Of a DNA stretch of 64,000 nt, positions 1 through 10,558 are shown piece by piece. The notes beneath the pieces were generated by a model. The model was given only the letters and a program-made list of their open reading frames with translations. It did not search any database and was not told where the DNA came from. Source of the DNA: Halalkalibacillus sediminis (GTDB lineage: Bacteria > Bacillota > Bacilli > Bacillales > Alkalibacillaceae); the NCBI RefSeq assembly GCF_002844535.1, contig NZ_PJNH01000001.1, positions 992,001 through 1,056,000 on the forward strand, in the 5' to 3' direction. How positions within the stretch are numbered: position 1 is the stretch's first letter; the number at the start of each line of letters is the position of its first letter. Position numbers and translations under genes: made by a program.

Positions 1-173
1 TCAGAACTATCCATGATACTTTTTCGGAGTCTGATCTCGAAATATAACTCCCCAGCAGAATCATAAGTATAAACGACAGGCGAATCATTCATCCTTTGAA
101 GAATTGCGTTATCAATTCGATCTAATTCTCCCAGTTCACCTGGTTCAAAGGGTCTTCCTGAAATTTGAATCAT
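1..173 (-). CDS. tgl: Protein-glutamine gamma-glutamyltransferase (spore coat), N-terminal part
   Basis: The first 57 residues of a protein cut by the window edge. The start (MIQISGRPFEPGELG) and the segment ending ELYFEIRLRKSIMDSS align by eye with the N-terminus of Bacillus Tgl (pattern M-I-x-V-S-G ... E-L-M-F-E-L-K-L-R). Tgl cross-links coat proteins on the maturing spore surface through epsilon-(gamma-glutamyl)lysine bonds. The ATG at 173 follows a GAGAGGGG ribosome-binding site. The catalytic cysteine would lie beyond the window, so activity cannot be judged. Its presence is one of the signs that the host makes endospores. Confidence 0.8.
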   Translation of the reverse strand, partial: MIQISGRPFEPGELGELDRIDNAILQRMNDSPVVYTYDSAGELYFEIRLRKSIMDSS

Positions 174-273
174 TCTGACAAACCCCTCTCCACATTTATT
201 GGAATTACGTTTATTACTAACGTATTCTTACCAAAAAAATATAGACGCTCCTGAAGAGAAACGTCCACATTGT

Positions 274-2451
274 CTATACTGGCTCAATCAATCCAAGTTC
301 AAGACACGTCGAAATTGACAATTCTTTTTGATATGTAGGAAATTGAACAGATATAATGTCATCATCAATAATCATGATTTCACCTGTTCCAAACACTCGA
401 TGTTTAATTTCCATCCCTGGACTAAGTTCGCCTATACTTTTGACGGCATTTGGATTTTTCGGTAATTTAGCTTTAGATTCCTCTGCAAATGAATATTTGT
501 CAGCTCTATCTTTTTCTTGTGGAGGGTTAACAATGCGCTTCACATCTTTGAAAAACTCTGAAGATAATACATGTAAACTGAATTTCCGATGATAGGAGAT
601 CAGTTCTAGCTTTCTTCTTGCGCGTGTCATTCCTACATAAAATAAGCGAACAGCTTCTTCTATCTGTTCTTTCTCACCCTTTTCTGACGCCTCTAAATCC
701 GATTCTGAGGGGATGATACCTCTAATCAAATCAATCATGAAGACATGCTCAAATTCCAACCCTTTTGAACTATGTAAGGTAGAAAGCGTCACGGCATCCA
801 GATGTTTATTATCTTTAGATTGTTTGACTAGCGATTCTAAATGGTTCAAACGTTTTGCAAATTCAACCATCGTACCGGATTGCTGAGCAATTACTTCTAG
901 AATTCGAATGATCTCCCTTAACCCATCGAAATTGAATCCAAGCTTTTTACTCAACTTTTTCAAAACCTCTTCATACCCCATATCTTCACGAATGGTCTTG
1001 ATAACTTCCCTCGGACTTTTATTATGGAAATTACGGAAATATTCTTGCTGCCTCTTCAATTTTTCTTGATGCTTCTGATCAATTCCTGAAAACTTCAGAA
1101 GAGAATCAATAACTGTATATTTCTTGTGGCTTCCTTTAATATGATCCAATTGTTGTCTTGAAATATATACGCCTAACTTGGAAAAAATACGCTCAAAAAT
1201 ATCGACTCGTGATAAGTCATAAGAAAAACGCATGAAATTCAAGATATCCCTGACCACCCAATGGCTGAAGAAGCGAAGATCAGAATCCTTGATATAAAAA
1301 GGGATGTCTGCCTTATCTAGAGCATCAATCAAGATAACTGAAGAGGCATTATTCCTGTACAAAATTGCAAAGTCACGGTATGTATGACCTGAGCTAATCG
1401 TTTGTACAACGTGGCATGTCTGTTCCCCGTAGTTGGCCATTTTATGTAATTGAACCGGTTCATGGGGTGGGTTCTCTGTAAACATATTTTTGTTGTAACG
1501 ATTTTTGTTTCTCTTAATGAATCGATTAGCAACTGTCACGATGTCCTTTGAGGAACGATAGTTTTGTTCCATAAACAAAGTTTTTGCCTGTGGATATACA
1601 TGCTGGAAATTTAACAAGTAAGAAGGTTCTGCCGCCCTCCAAGTGTAAATTGACTGGTCATCGTCAGCTACTACACACAGATTCTCATGCTTCGCTACGA
1701 GTTTCTCAATAATCTTATGCTGTACGAGAGATGTATCTTGGCTTTCGTCGGTCAGCACATAATCATACAGCCTTTGATACTTAGTTAGAATCTCGATATC
1801 TTGCGATAGGAGCTTATTTGCAAAAGTCAGCATGTCATCGTAATCAACAAGCAACTTATTCGAATACGTTCTCTTCTGCTCTTCATACTGCTCGAAAATT
1901 TGTAATGCTTCTGGCACATCACACTTGACGGTCGATCGATTGTCCTTAGGTATAAGTTTGTTTTTTAAGAAACTGACATAAATCATCAATTCTTCCAGTT
2001 GATCTTCAGTAATATTCTCATCATGAAAAGAATAATAAAGGTTTCTAAGGATTATTCTTTTATGTAAGCCCTGAGGTACATCATTCCCCTCAATCAATTG
2101 ATACGACTGATTATTTTTATAAAAATACTCACGAAAAATTTTAAAGGCTAAGCTATGTATTGTAGAAAAATCTACCGGTTCTAAATGAGGAAAGAAACTT
2201 GTATATCGCTCTTCCATATCTTTAGCAGAGGCACGACTAAATGTTACCGCTTTGATTCTGGCCGGACTTACGCGCTTCTGTTCGATCATGTAACCGATTC
2301 TCATGATGATCGTGGTCGTTTTACCAGAACCAGGTGAAGCTAAAAGAAGTAGTGGACCATCAGTCGAGAGAACCGCCTCTTTCTGAACCTCATTTAATTC
2401 TACGCCTAGTAGTTCTTTCTTTTGCTGAAAAAATTGTTCGGATGTTTGCAT
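274..2451 (-). CDS. UvrD/Rep-family superfamily 1 DNA helicase (YjcD-like)
   Basis: ATP-dependent 3'-5' DNA helicase of about 725 residues. Visible motifs in order: Walker A ASPGSGKTT near residue 40, motif II DESQD, motif III region DDDQSIYTWRA, and motif VI FYVGMTRARRKLEL near residue 610. A short C-terminal domain (residues about 660-725, MEIKHRVFGTGEI) resembles the small beta-barrel tail of PcrA/UvrD proteins. I chose the ATG at 2451 over the upstream TTG at 2484 because AAGGAG lies 8 bases before it. It is shorter than PcrA and matches the YjcD-type paralog better, which fits a repair or accessory role. It stands alone, divergent from the DUF817 gene. Confidence 0.85.
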   Translation of the reverse strand: MQTSEQFFQQKKELLGVELNEVQKEAVLSTDGPLLLLASPGSGKTTTIIMRIGYMIEQKRVSPARIKAVTFSRASAKDMEERYTSFFPHLEPVDFSTIHSLAFKIFREYFYKNNQSYQLIEGNDVPQGLHKRIILRNLYYSFHDENITEDQLEELMIYVSFLKNKLIPKDNRSTVKCDVPEALQIFEQYEEQKRTYSNKLLVDYDDMLTFANKLLSQDIEILTKYQRLYDYVLTDESQDTSLVQHKIIEKLVAKHENLCVVADDDQSIYTWRAAEPSYLLNFQHVYPQAKTLFMEQNYRSSKDIVTVANRFIKRNKNRYNKNMFTENPPHEPVQLHKMANYGEQTCHVVQTISSGHTYRDFAILYRNNASSVILIDALDKADIPFYIKDSDLRFFSHWVVRDILNFMRFSYDLSRVDIFERIFSKLGVYISRQQLDHIKGSHKKYTVIDSLLKFSGIDQKHQEKLKRQQEYFRNFHNKSPREVIKTIREDMGYEEVLKKLSKKLGFNFDGLREIIRILEVIAQQSGTMVEFAKRLNHLESLVKQSKDNKHLDAVTLSTLHSSKGLEFEHVFMIDLIRGIIPSESDLEASEKGEKEQIEEAVRLFYVGMTRARRKLELISYHRKFSLHVLSSEFFKDVKRIVNPPQEKDRADKYSFAEESKAKLPKNPNAVKSIGELSPGMEIKHRVFGTGEIMIIDDDIISVQFPTYQKELSISTCLELGLIEPV

Positions 2452-2609
2452 CAATGAAGCTCCTTCTTCATGTTGTTCTGCCAAAAGTATCTCACAAAAG
2501 TTGATGTTTGGTAAGAGAATTTAGATTGTCTTTTGGGTTTAAATTACGTAGATTGAATCATAGATTTGTATTATACTAACTATCAACTGGAAGTTTTTAT
2601 GGAACATGG

Positions 2610-3509
2610 ATGGACATGACTCATAATGGTGGCGAGGAAATGAAAGGATCTAAACCAAATACTATAACTAATTTTATGAAACCCTTACAGGCAGACACAA
2701 CAGCTTATATCCAAGAACTGGAACAAAAGAACAGATTGATGAGAGCTCTGATGCAGCTTGTTCGATTCGGACGAGAGCAAGCATTATCTTGCCTGTTTCC
2801 AGTAGTCATTTTTGCTTCATTAGGATTGACACAAATCATATCACTCCCATTTCTACTGCGATATGACTGGATTCTATTGATATGTATTCTGATGCAATGG
2901 TGGATGCTTCGTAGTGGGCTTGAAACTCGTGCAGAACTCCAGGTTATTACCTTGTTTCACTTGATCGGCCTCGCCCTTGAAATATATAAAGTGCATATGG
3001 GTTCCTGGGCGTATCCTGAAGAAGGTTATTCTAAGATTTTCGGGGTTCCCTTATACAGCGGCTTCATGTATGCCAGCGTTGCAAGCTATTTGTGCCAAGC
3101 TTGGAGGAGATTAAATGTCAATTTGATCAAGTGGCCACCTTTCCCTCTGGTTGTCGCTTTAGCAGCAGCAATCTATTTGAACTTCTTCACCCACCATTTT
3201 TGGATGGACGTAAGATGGTGGTTATCATTGTTTGTCATTATCCTCTTTTGGCGTTCATGGGTTTCTTATGAAGTGGGAGGTTTAACATATAAAATGCCGA
3301 TTGCACTCTCTTTTGTACTCATCGGCTTTTTCATATGGATAGCAGAAAATATCGCAACATTTTTCGGAGCATGGGAATATCCCAACCAAACCGAAGCTTG
3401 GAGTCTCGTTCACTTGGGTAAAGTAAGCTCGTGGTTGTTACTTGTAATCGTGAGTTTTTTAATCGTGGCTACGTTGAAGCAAATAAAAGATAAGACCCAG
3501 AAAGCCTGA
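2610..3509 (+). CDS. DUF817 integral membrane protein (YoaT-like)
   Basis: A 299-residue polytopic membrane protein with about eight hydrophobic segments between residues 65 and 290 and a charged cytosolic N-terminus. The conserved core VHMGSWAYPEEGYSKIFGVP and the later ENIATFFGAWEYPNQ are the repeated aromatic/proline motifs of DUF817 proteins, known as YoaT in Bacillus subtilis. The function is unknown. It is a single-gene unit between a minus-strand helicase and the uracil-DNA glycosylase. A second in-frame ATG at 2640, preceded by GGCGAGGAA, is an alternative start. Confidence 0.75.
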   Translation: MDMTHNGGEEMKGSKPNTITNFMKPLQADTTAYIQELEQKNRLMRALMQLVRFGREQALSCLFPVVIFASLGLTQIISLPFLLRYDWILLICILMQWWMLRSGLETRAELQVITLFHLIGLALEIYKVHMGSWAYPEEGYSKIFGVPLYSGFMYASVASYLCQAWRRLNVNLIKWPPFPLVVALAAAIYLNFFTHHFWMDVRWWLSLFVIILFWRSWVSYEVGGLTYKMPIALSFVLIGFFIWIAENIATFFGAWEYPNQTEAWSLVHLGKVSSWLLLVIVSFLIVATLKQIKDKTQKA

Positions 3510-3660
3510 TTTTTGTGTAGTTTGCATTTATAGAGGTAGGGGTTTTTACTCGTTCTTTTCAATGCGAATATTATGGATTAAAACTTAAATATGTTTATTT
3601 ATAATTTTAAGGGTATTGTACATTAAGTATCTTATATTGAACTTTTAAATCTAGTAAGGA

Positions 3661-4317
3661 ATGATTCCATTGTTCACAATTCCAGAGTCACTAGCAAATC
3701 AAGCTCAAGAACGCATCAAAAATTTTCCTGTCGAAGGTTTTGTTTATAATAAAGGACCAAGTAATCCTAAGATCATGCTTGTTGGAGAAGCACCTGGTGA
3801 GCAGGAAATCATTGATGGAATTCCTTTCATCGGCAGAGCTGGCCGAGAACTGATGGCTTCACTTGAGTCGATTGGTCTTAGTCGAGAGGATGTTTATATT
3901 ACAAGCGCTGTACGCAGCCGTCCTTATAAGTGGGGAAAGAAACGTAATCGCGATGGCACTGAGACTGAACGTAAATACAACCGACCACCAACGAAGAAAG
4001 AAATTTTCGCTCATGCGCCCCTTCTCGACTACGAAATTCAGAACCTTAACCCAAAATTGATCGTAACACTAGGTAACATTGGACTCCAGCGTTTACTTGG
4101 ACCAACCGCTAAAGTTACTCAAATGCACGGTGAGTTGATTGAACGTCCTATTCAATATATACCTGATTTAGATAAAAATGCATTCACTTTAACCGATAAG
4201 GCATATAGAATCGTTCCGACTTTTCATCCTGCTTCTGTCTTCTATCGTCCATCTCATCGAGAAAGTTTAGAAGCTGATTGGAGGAGAATTGGCGAGATAC
4301 TATCGAATGAGAGTTAA
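3661..4317 (+). CDS. Uracil-DNA glycosylase superfamily protein (family 4/5-like)
   Basis: A 218-residue UDG-fold protein. Motif A GEAPGEQE (residues about 42-49), the following GIPFIGRAGREL, and motif B FHPASVFYRP near the C-terminus are diagnostic of the family 4/5 group, which removes uracil from DNA at the start of base excision repair. No cysteine is visible in the protein, so it cannot hold the 4Fe-4S cluster of classical family 4 enzymes. The ATG at 3661 abuts its AAGGA motif; a TTG three codons later (3670) has better spacing and may be the true start. Confidence 0.75.
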   Translation: MIPLFTIPESLANQAQERIKNFPVEGFVYNKGPSNPKIMLVGEAPGEQEIIDGIPFIGRAGRELMASLESIGLSREDVYITSAVRSRPYKWGKKRNRDGTETERKYNRPPTKKEIFAHAPLLDYEIQNLNPKLIVTLGNIGLQRLLGPTAKVTQMHGELIERPIQYIPDLDKNAFTLTDKAYRIVPTFHPASVFYRPSHRESLEADWRRIGEILSNES

Positions 4318-4383
4318 GTGGATTAGAGAAGCACACAAGTTAGATGCACTGTATTCACTGACTTAAGTCTCTTTTCATATAAA

Positions 4384-4459
4384 ATCTAACAGTTAATTTA
4401 ATTAATCTAACACTTAAGTTGAATTATCTAACACTTATCAACGAAAATCTAACAGTTAA
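4384..4459. repeat. Four direct repeats of ATCTAACA[G/C]TTA at about 21 bp spacing
   Basis: Copies begin at 4384, 4404, 4426 and 4447, in the order G, C, C, G at the variable base. The 20-22 bp period equals two helical turns, so all copies face the same side of the helix. They lie between convergent genes (udg and engB). No function is known to me; a protein-binding array or a small intergenic repeat family are both possible. Confidence 0.6.
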
Positions 4460-4517
4460 TTCAGTTTATCCATCAAACAGCTCCGTTTACCTTTTTATGA
4501 GCTCTCACTAATACAAA

Positions 4518-4552
4518 AAGCTCCCGGCCTTTGGAATAAGGTCAGGAGCTTC
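4518..4552 (-). terminator. Rho-independent terminator of the lonA-engB unit
   Basis: Stem AAGCTCCTGACCTT / AAGGCCGGGAGCTT on the minus strand, followed by TTTTT. The plus-strand reading also has a T-rich side, so it may work in both directions between the convergent genes. Confidence 0.8.
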
Positions 4553-4558
4553 ATTATT

Positions 4559-5140
4559 TTACATCACACTTTTCAATACTTTCCAAGCTTGATCTTTGCC
4601 TTCGGCCGTTTCAGCAGAGAAGGCTACTAGTTCATCGCCTTCTTCAATATCTAAGGCTTCACGGATGATTTTCAAGTGTTTTTGACGCTGGGCTTTTTTG
4701 ACTTTGTCCAGCTTCGTTGCAACGATCATCACAGGAATTTCATAGTGTTTAAGAAAGTCATACATGATGATGTCATCTTCAGTTGGTGGGTGACGCATGT
4801 CAACGAGAAGTACTGTGAGTTTGAGTTCTTTTCTCGTCTGGAAGTATTCTTCCATCATACGACCCCATTTTTCTCGTTCCGTTTTGCTCACCTTAGCGTA
4901 ACCATAACCTGGTACATCAGTGAACATGAGTTGTTCATTGATCCGGTAAAAGTTCAGAGTTTGAGTTTTACCTGGCTTAGATGAAGTACGTGCTAAAGCT
5001 TTTCGCTGAATCATTTTGTTGATGAAAGATGATTTACCGACATTTGACCGACCCGCCAGTGCGACCTCCGGAAGATTCTCGCTCGGGTATTGACTCTGAC
5101 TGACGGCGCTGATGACGATTTCAGCTTGGTTCACTTTCAT
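4559..5140 (-). CDS. engB: Ribosome biogenesis GTPase EngB (YsxC)
   Basis: Essential TrmE-Era-EngA-EngB family GTPase that acts in assembly of the 50S subunit. It has G1 GRSNVGKSS (about residue 30), G3 DVPGYGYA, G4 TKLDK and G5 SAET in the expected order. Its 193 residues match the family length. It follows lonA with 6 bases between them, the conserved Bacillus order lonA-ysxC, and is probably translated from the same message. Confidence 0.95.
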   Translation of the reverse strand: MKVNQAEIVISAVSQSQYPSENLPEVALAGRSNVGKSSFINKMIQRKALARTSSKPGKTQTLNFYRINEQLMFTDVPGYGYAKVSKTEREKWGRMMEEYFQTRKELKLTVLLVDMRHPPTEDDIIMYDFLKHYEIPVMIVATKLDKVKKAQRQKHLKIIREALDIEEGDELVAFSAETAEGKDQAWKVLKSVM

Positions 5141-5146
5141 TTCGAT

Positions 5147-7465
5147 CTACTCCTTCAACAGGGCGTGGTCTAAGACTTGATCTAAGTGATTCACTTTGAT
5201 GAATGTTAAACCTTCTCGAACACTTTCTGGAATATCTTCTAAATCTTTATCATTTTCTTCTGGAATCAAAATAGTTGTCAGGCCTGCTCGGTGTGCACTT
5301 AACGACTTTTCTTTCAAGCCACCGATCGGTAGGACGCGACCCCGCAATGTGATTTCACCGGTCATGCCGACCTCTTTTTTCACAGGACGGTTGGTCAATG
5401 CTGAAACTAATGCAGTTGCCATCGTAATTCCGGCAGATGGGCCGTCTTTTGGTGTTGCCCCTTCTGGTACGTGAATGTGGATGTCTAGTTTTTCGTAGAA
5501 GTCTTCATCGATGTTCAGTTCTTCTGTTCGAGAACGTACATAACTCAATGCGGCTTGTGCCGATTCCTTCATTACATCTCCAAGTTTACCTGTCAGGGTC
5601 AGTTTACCTGTCCCTTTGGATAATGAAACCTCAATCGATAAAGTATCTCCACCGGCTTGCGTATAAGCGAGTCCAGTAGCAGCTCCGATTTGGTTTTCGA
5701 CTTCTGCTTGTCCATAACGGAACTTCGGCTTACCGAGTAACTTTTCGATCTGGGCTTCAGTAATCACTACACGTTTTTTCTCGTTTGAAACAATCATCTT
5801 AGCAGATTTACGGCAAAGGGATGCAAATTGACGCTCTAAGTTACGTACACCAGCTTCCCTTGTGTACATACGGATCAGTTTCAAGATAGCTTCGTCTTTG
5901 AATTGCATTTTTCCTTTCGTCAGTCCGTTTTCTTTAATCTGTTTTGGAATTAAGTGTTCTTTTGAAATATGAAGCTTTTCCACTTCTGTATACCCTGCAA
6001 TCGAGATAACTTCCATACGATCAAGTAATGGACCTGGAATCGTCTGCAGATTGTTTGCTGTTGCTATAAACATCACTTTTGATAAGTCATAAGATTCTTC
6101 TATGAAATGGTCACTGAATGAATTATTCTGCTCAGGATCAAGCACCTCTAGCATTGCTGAGGATGGATCCCCACGAAAGTCGCTGGCCATTTTATCAATT
6201 TCATCAAGTAAAAATACAGGGTTAACCGTTCCTGCTTTATTCATACCTTGAATTATGCGCCCAGGCATCGCACCTACATACGTACGACGGTGGCCACGAA
6301 TCTCTGCTTCATCGCGCACTCCACCAAGAGATGATCGTACGAATTTACGATCGATTGCACGAGCTACAGATTTAGCAAGAGAGGTTTTTCCTACCCCGGG
6401 AGGTCCAACCAAACATAAGATCGGTCCCTTTAAAGATTGGGTCAATTGTTGAACGGATAAATATTCTAATACACGCTCTTTGACTTTCTCTAAACCGTAA
6501 TGATCTTCGTCCAAAATTTCCTCTGCGTGATGGATATCTAGGTTATCTTCCGTTTCCTTCGTCCAAGGAATAGCGACTAACCATTCAATATAATTACGAA
6601 TGACCGAGCTTTCGGCTGAGCTCTGAGGTACACGCTCATATCGGTCAAGCTCTTTATATGCTGTTTTTTCGATTCGCTCAGGCATTCCAGCCTCTTCAAT
6701 TTTTTCTTTCAATTGAGCGACTTCGCTGTTCTTACCGTCACGGTCGCCTAATTCTTTTTGAATGGCTTTCAACTGTTCACGTAAATAGTATTCTTTTTGG
6801 GTCCGTTCCATTGATTTCTTTACTCGCTGGCCAATCTTTTTTTCCATACCTAGAACTTCTTTTTCATTATGAATTAATTGAATCAAGTAATCCAAGCGAT
6901 CAGGAACGTATACTGTTTCAAGAATGTTCTGTTTCTGCTGAGTCTTTAAACTCAAGTGAGATGCAACAATATCAGCTAACCGGGAAGGCTCTTCGATATC
7001 TTTGATTGAATTATAAGTTTCTTTATTCAACTTTTTAGAGACCTTTGTGAATTCTTGGAACTGGCTATCAAGCATACGCATAAGAGCTTGCTCTTCAGTA
7101 TCTTCACCATGCTCATCATCAAGGATATCGTAGTTCACCATGAAATAAGGTTCTGTTTGTTCGACAGAGCTGACTTTTGCACGCTCTAAGCCTTCAACCA
7201 AAATACGGACTGTCCCATTAGGCAGTTTTACCATCTGTTTAATATACGCAATTGTACCTGTAGAAAAAATATCATCTTCACCAGGAGTATCTTTAGCAGC
7301 ATCACGCTGTGTAGCAAGTAATAATTTATTATCTTCTACCATTGATTTTTCTAAAGCTTTGACGGATTGGTCTCGTCCTACATCTAAATGCATGACCATT
7401 GAAGGATACACAATCACACCACGCAATGGTAGGAGGGGAATTTGTTTTTCGTTAGTATCTCCCAT
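5147..7465 (-). CDS. lonA: ATP-dependent Lon protease LonA
   Basis: A 772-residue AAA+ serine protease that degrades damaged and regulatory proteins in the cytosol. Order: N-terminal substrate domain ([12 protein letters not shown] at the start), Walker [14 protein letters not shown], Walker [10 protein letters not shown], then the proteolytic domain with catalytic Ser in [10 protein letters not shown] (about residue 675) and Lys in [15 protein letters not shown] chose the ATG at 7465 because GGAGGTG lies 5 bases upstream; the longer reading to 7519 has no such site. lonB, which sits between lonA and clpX in B. subtilis, is absent here: lonA follows clpX directly. Confidence 0.95.
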   Translation of the reverse strand: MGDTNEKQIPLLPLRGVIVYPSMVMHLDVGRDQSVKALEKSMVEDNKLLLATQRDAAKDTPGEDDIFSTGTIAYIKQMVKLPNGTVRILVEGLERAKVSSVEQTEPYFMVNYDILDDEHGEDTEEQALMRMLDSQFQEFTKVSKKLNKETYNSIKDIEEPSRLADIVASHLSLKTQQKQNILETVYVPDRLDYLIQLIHNEKEVLGMEKKIGQRVKKSMERTQKEYYLREQLKAIQKELGDRDGKNSEVAQLKEKIEEAGMPERIEKTAYKELDRYERVPQSSAESSVIRNYIEWLVAIPWTKETEDNLDIHHAEEILDEDHYGLEKVKERVLEYLSVQQLTQSLKGPILCLVGPPGVGKTSLAKSVARAIDRKFVRSSLGGVRDEAEIRGHRRTYVGAMPGRIIQGMNKAGTVNPVFLLDEIDKMASDFRGDPSSAMLEVLDPEQNNSFSDHFIEESYDLSKVMFIATANNLQTIPGPLLDRMEVISIAGYTEVEKLHISKEHLIPKQIKENGLTKGKMQFKDEAILKLIRMYTREAGVRNLERQFASLCRKSAKMIVSNEKKRVVITEAQIEKLLGKPKFRYGQAEVENQIGAATGLAYTQAGGDTLSIEVSLSKGTGKLTLTGKLGDVMKESAQAALSYVRSRTEELNIDEDFYEKLDIHIHVPEGATPKDGPSAGITMATALVSALTNRPVKKEVGMTGEITLRGRVLPIGGLKEKSLSAHRAGLTTILIPEENDKDLEDIPESVREGLTFIKVNHLDQVLDHALLKE

Positions 7466-7557
7466 AGATACACCTCCACTATTGTCATGTCTATTGCTGG
7501 TTCTACCGTTAGTATACACTATTTCTCTTTAACTTTACGCTTATATGTAATAGAAAA

Positions 7558-7594
7558 GAGGGCACTCTCACTACGGAAAGAGGAGAGTACCCTC
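7558..7594 (-). terminator. Terminator after clpX
   Basis: Stem GAGGGTACTCTCC / GAGAGTGCCCTC read on the minus strand and followed by TTTTC. It lies between clpX and lonA, so the two genes are probably separate transcription units. Confidence 0.75.
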
Positions 7595-7628
7595 TTCATT
7601 CATTTATTATTCAATTAGAAAGTCTTAC

Positions 7629-8912
7629 TTATGCACTCTCTCTTGGTGATTCATCATCATTGTAATCAACGACCGATCCGTCTTTCAATACTAATTTTGG
7701 ACGACCATCATCATTCTCAACCGTTTCTTTTGTGATGATACATTTCTCAATATCTTCACGAGAAGGAAGGTCGAACATCAAATCTAATGTTACACCTTCT
7801 ATGATTGAACGAAGTCCACGAGCACCTGTTTTACGTTCGATTGCCTTATTAGAAATCGCACGAAGCGCTTCTTCTTCGAACTCAAGCTCGACATCATCGA
7901 TTTCAAATAACTTCTGGTACTGCTTAGTAAGAGCGTTTTTCGGCTGTGTAAGAATATCAACCAACGCGTCTTCATCTAGCGGCTCAAGTGCACCGATTAC
8001 TGGCAAACGGCCGATAAACTCTGGAATCAGGCCATAACGAAGTAAGTCTTCAGGAAGAACTTTTGAAATAAGTTCCGCTTGAGAAAGCTCAGACTGCTTC
8101 GCTTCAGAACCGAATCCGATCACACGTTCACCTAAACGGCGTTTGACAATCTGGTCGATTCCATCAAAAGCTCCACCGACGATGAATAAAATGTTCGTCG
8201 TGTCGATTTGGATGAATTCTTGATGAGGATGCTTGCGTCCACCTTGAGGAGGTACACTAGCTGTTGTACCTTCAAGTATTTTAAGAAGTGCTTGTTGTAC
8301 ACCTTCACCAGATACATCACGAGTGATTGAAGGATTCTCTGATTTCCGAGCAACCTTGTCGATCTCATCAATATAAATAATACCTTTTTCAGCTTTATCA
8401 ACATCATAGTCAGCAGCTTGGATCAATTTCAGTAAAATGTTTTCTACATCTTCACCTACATAACCAGCTTCTGTTAAAGAAGTTGCGTCAGCAATAGCGA
8501 ATGGAACATTCAAGATTCTCGCCATTGTTTGTGCAAGTAATGTTTTACCACTACCCGTTGGTCCCATTAGAACAATGTTACTTTTTGAAAGCTCTACATC
8601 GTCATCTTTGACATTATTTGAATTCACACGTTTGTAGTGGTTATATACAGCAACAGAAAGAGATCTTTTTGCTTTCTCTTGACCAATCACATAATCGTTC
8701 AATACGGAATGGATTTCTTTTGGCTTCGGAATTTCTGTCAATTCCTCTTGCTCAACAGAACCTAATTCTTCTTCTACGATCTCTGTGCAAAGATCGATAC
8801 ACTCATCACATATATATACACCAGGGCCTGCGACAAGCTTACGTACTTGGTCTTGATTTTTACCACAGAACGAACACTTTAGTTGCCCTTTTTCTTCACT
8901 AAATTTAAACAT
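7629..8912 (-). CDS. clpX: ClpX ATPase subunit of the ClpXP protease
   Basis: A 427-residue AAA+ unfoldase. The N-terminal zinc-binding domain has CSFCGK and CDECIDLC (C-x2-C ... C-x2-C). Walker [14 protein letters not shown] and Walker [10 protein letters not shown] follow. ClpX also carries the IGF loop that docks on Clp[10 protein letters not shown] is visible at about residue 270. The start at 8912 ([12 protein letters not shown]) has GGGGTGA upstream; the longer reading to 8975 lacks a site and does not match the family N-terminus. Confidence 0.96.
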   Translation of the reverse strand: MFKFSEEKGQLKCSFCGKNQDQVRKLVAGPGVYICDECIDLCTEIVEEELGSVEQEELTEIPKPKEIHSVLNDYVIGQEKAKRSLSVAVYNHYKRVNSNNVKDDDVELSKSNIVLMGPTGSGKTLLAQTMARILNVPFAIADATSLTEAGYVGEDVENILLKLIQAADYDVDKAEKGIIYIDEIDKVARKSENPSITRDVSGEGVQQALLKILEGTTASVPPQGGRKHPHQEFIQIDTTNILFIVGGAFDGIDQIVKRRLGERVIGFGSEAKQSELSQAELISKVLPEDLLRYGLIPEFIGRLPVIGALEPLDEDALVDILTQPKNALTKQYQKLFEIDDVELEFEEEALRAISNKAIERKTGARGLRSIIEGVTLDLMFDLPSREDIEKCIITKETVENDDGRPKLVLKDGSVVDYNDDESPRESA

Positions 8913-9091
8913 ACTTTCACCCCATAAACCTATATTTATTACGAATTTCGTGATATGTTTTCTTGCTAAAATCATTTCGTAATTCTCATTATGTACTGCA
9001 AAGGAAAAATAGTCAAAAGAAAAACTTATGTGTTTAACTATATGTCAGAAAGGACTATTTTACCCCTTGTAATGTTTACCTAATTTTAAAA

Positions 9092-9120
9092 CAAGGCACG
9101 GGATTGACCGCCGCGCCTTG
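9092..9120 (-). terminator. Terminator after tig
   Basis: Stem CAAGGCGCGG / CCGTGCCTTG on the minus strand, followed by TTTTA. It ends the trigger factor message 12 bases after the stop codon. Confidence 0.8.
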
Positions 9121-9131
9121 CTAAAAACAAA

Positions 9132-10418
9132 TTATTTAGTTTGACTTTGCTCTACTAAGAAGTCAATTGCTTTTTTCATTTTTAGATCGTCTTTTAACAT
9201 ATCAGTGTTACCGCCAAGCATTTGCTTCAGCTGCTCCACATCTGTTTGATACATCTGAGACATTTCTTCTAGCTGACCTTGAATATCTTCTTCAGTTACT
9301 TCTAAGTTTTCAGCGTGAGAAATTGCCTCAAGAGTCAAGTTAGTTTCAACACGTTTCTTCGCATCATCTTTCATCTGGTCTTTTAGAGCTTGCTCGTCTT
9401 GACCAGAGAACTGGAAGTACATGTTCAAGTCCATGCCTTGCATTTGTAGGCGTTGTTCGAACTCTTGCATCATGCGGTCTAATTCAGAATCAACCATTGC
9501 TTCAGGAATGTCTACAGTTGCGTTTTCAGAAGCTTTTTCAACTAGAGTTTCACGCATTTGGTTATCTGCATCTTGTTGCTTCTGCTCTTCTAGACGTTCA
9601 CGAGTCTTTTTCTTCAATTCGTCTAATGATTCAACGTCATCATCAACGTCTTTAGCGAATTCGTCATCCATCTCTGGAAGTTCCTTAGTTTTTACATCAT
9701 GAATTTTAACTTTGAACGTTACAGGTTTACCAGCAAGTTCTTCAGCTTGGTAGTCTTCTGGGAAAGTAAGTTCAATTTCAGTTTCGTCTCCAGCTTTTTT
9801 ACCAACTAATTGCTCTTCAAAACCAGGGATGAACTGACCAGAACCGATTTCAAGTGTATGGTTCTCAGCAGATCCACCTTCAAAAGCTTCTCCGTCTTTG
9901 AAACCTTCGAAATCGATAACGACTGTATCGCCGTCTTCAACTTCTCCTTCTTCTTTTACAACTAGCTCAGCTTGTTTTTCTTGAAGAGACTTCAATTCTT
10001 CGTCTACTTCTTCATCTGTTACTGTAGTGTCTTCTTTTTCAACCTCAAGGCCTTTGTACTCGCCGAGTTCTACTTCAGGTTTAACAATTACGTTAGCAGT
10101 GAAAATCAAGTTCTTACCTTTTTCGATTTGCTCAACGTCTACGTCTGGCTTATCGACAGGTGTAATTCCTGTTTCTTCTACTGCTTTCATGTAAGCATCA
10201 GGTAATACGAAATCAATCGCATCTTGATAAAGAGCTTCTACACCGAAACGTTTTTCGAACATGTTACGAGGCATTTTCCCTTTACGGAAACCTGGTACCT
10301 GAACATCTTTCACTACTTTTTTGAAGGCTTGGTCTAATGCACGATCAAATTCTTCGGAATCTACTTCAATCGTTAGGACTCCCTCATTGCCTTCTTTCTT
10401 TTCCCATTTTGCTGACAT
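9132..10418 (-). CDS. tig: Trigger factor, ribosome-associated chaperone
   Basis: A 428-residue chaperone with peptidyl-prolyl isomerase domain that meets nascent chains at the ribosome exit tunnel. The ribosome-binding signature GFRKGKMPR is at residues about 44-52. The FKBP-type domain spans about 155-245 ([15 protein letters not shown]). The helical C-terminal domain is rich in acidic and Gln residues. The neighbours clpX and ysoA are as in B. subtilis. The strongly acidic composition is compatible with a salt-tolerant host, but that is only a hint. Confidence 0.96.
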   Translation of the reverse strand: MSAKWEKKEGNEGVLTIEVDSEEFDRALDQAFKKVVKDVQVPGFRKGKMPRNMFEKRFGVEALYQDAIDFVLPDAYMKAVEETGITPVDKPDVDVEQIEKGKNLIFTANVIVKPEVELGEYKGLEVEKEDTTVTDEEVDEELKSLQEKQAELVVKEEGEVEDGDTVVIDFEGFKDGEAFEGGSAENHTLEIGSGQFIPGFEEQLVGKKAGDETEIELTFPEDYQAEELAGKPVTFKVKIHDVKTKELPEMDDEFAKDVDDDVESLDELKKKTRERLEEQKQQDADNQMRETLVEKASENATVDIPEAMVDSELDRMMQEFEQRLQMQGMDLNMYFQFSGQDEQALKDQMKDDAKKRVETNLTLEAISHAENLEVTEEDIQGQLEEMSQMYQTDVEQLKQMLGGNTDMLKDDLKMKKAIDFLVEQSQTK

Positions 10419-10558
10419 AATTAATTCCCTCCAACATCAAAATCTATTATTCCATTCTTTTTTCGTTTATAAATGGATAAATACGTACTTGCAAAATTGC
10501 AACCATCTTATTATAACATAGAACGAACACGGTTCAACACTCATGTTTCGTTAAAAAA

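Noticed and set aside
10523-10535. LexA box GAACACGGTTC upstream of tig
   Set aside because: The spacer is three bases, not four, and it lies apart from any SOS gene.
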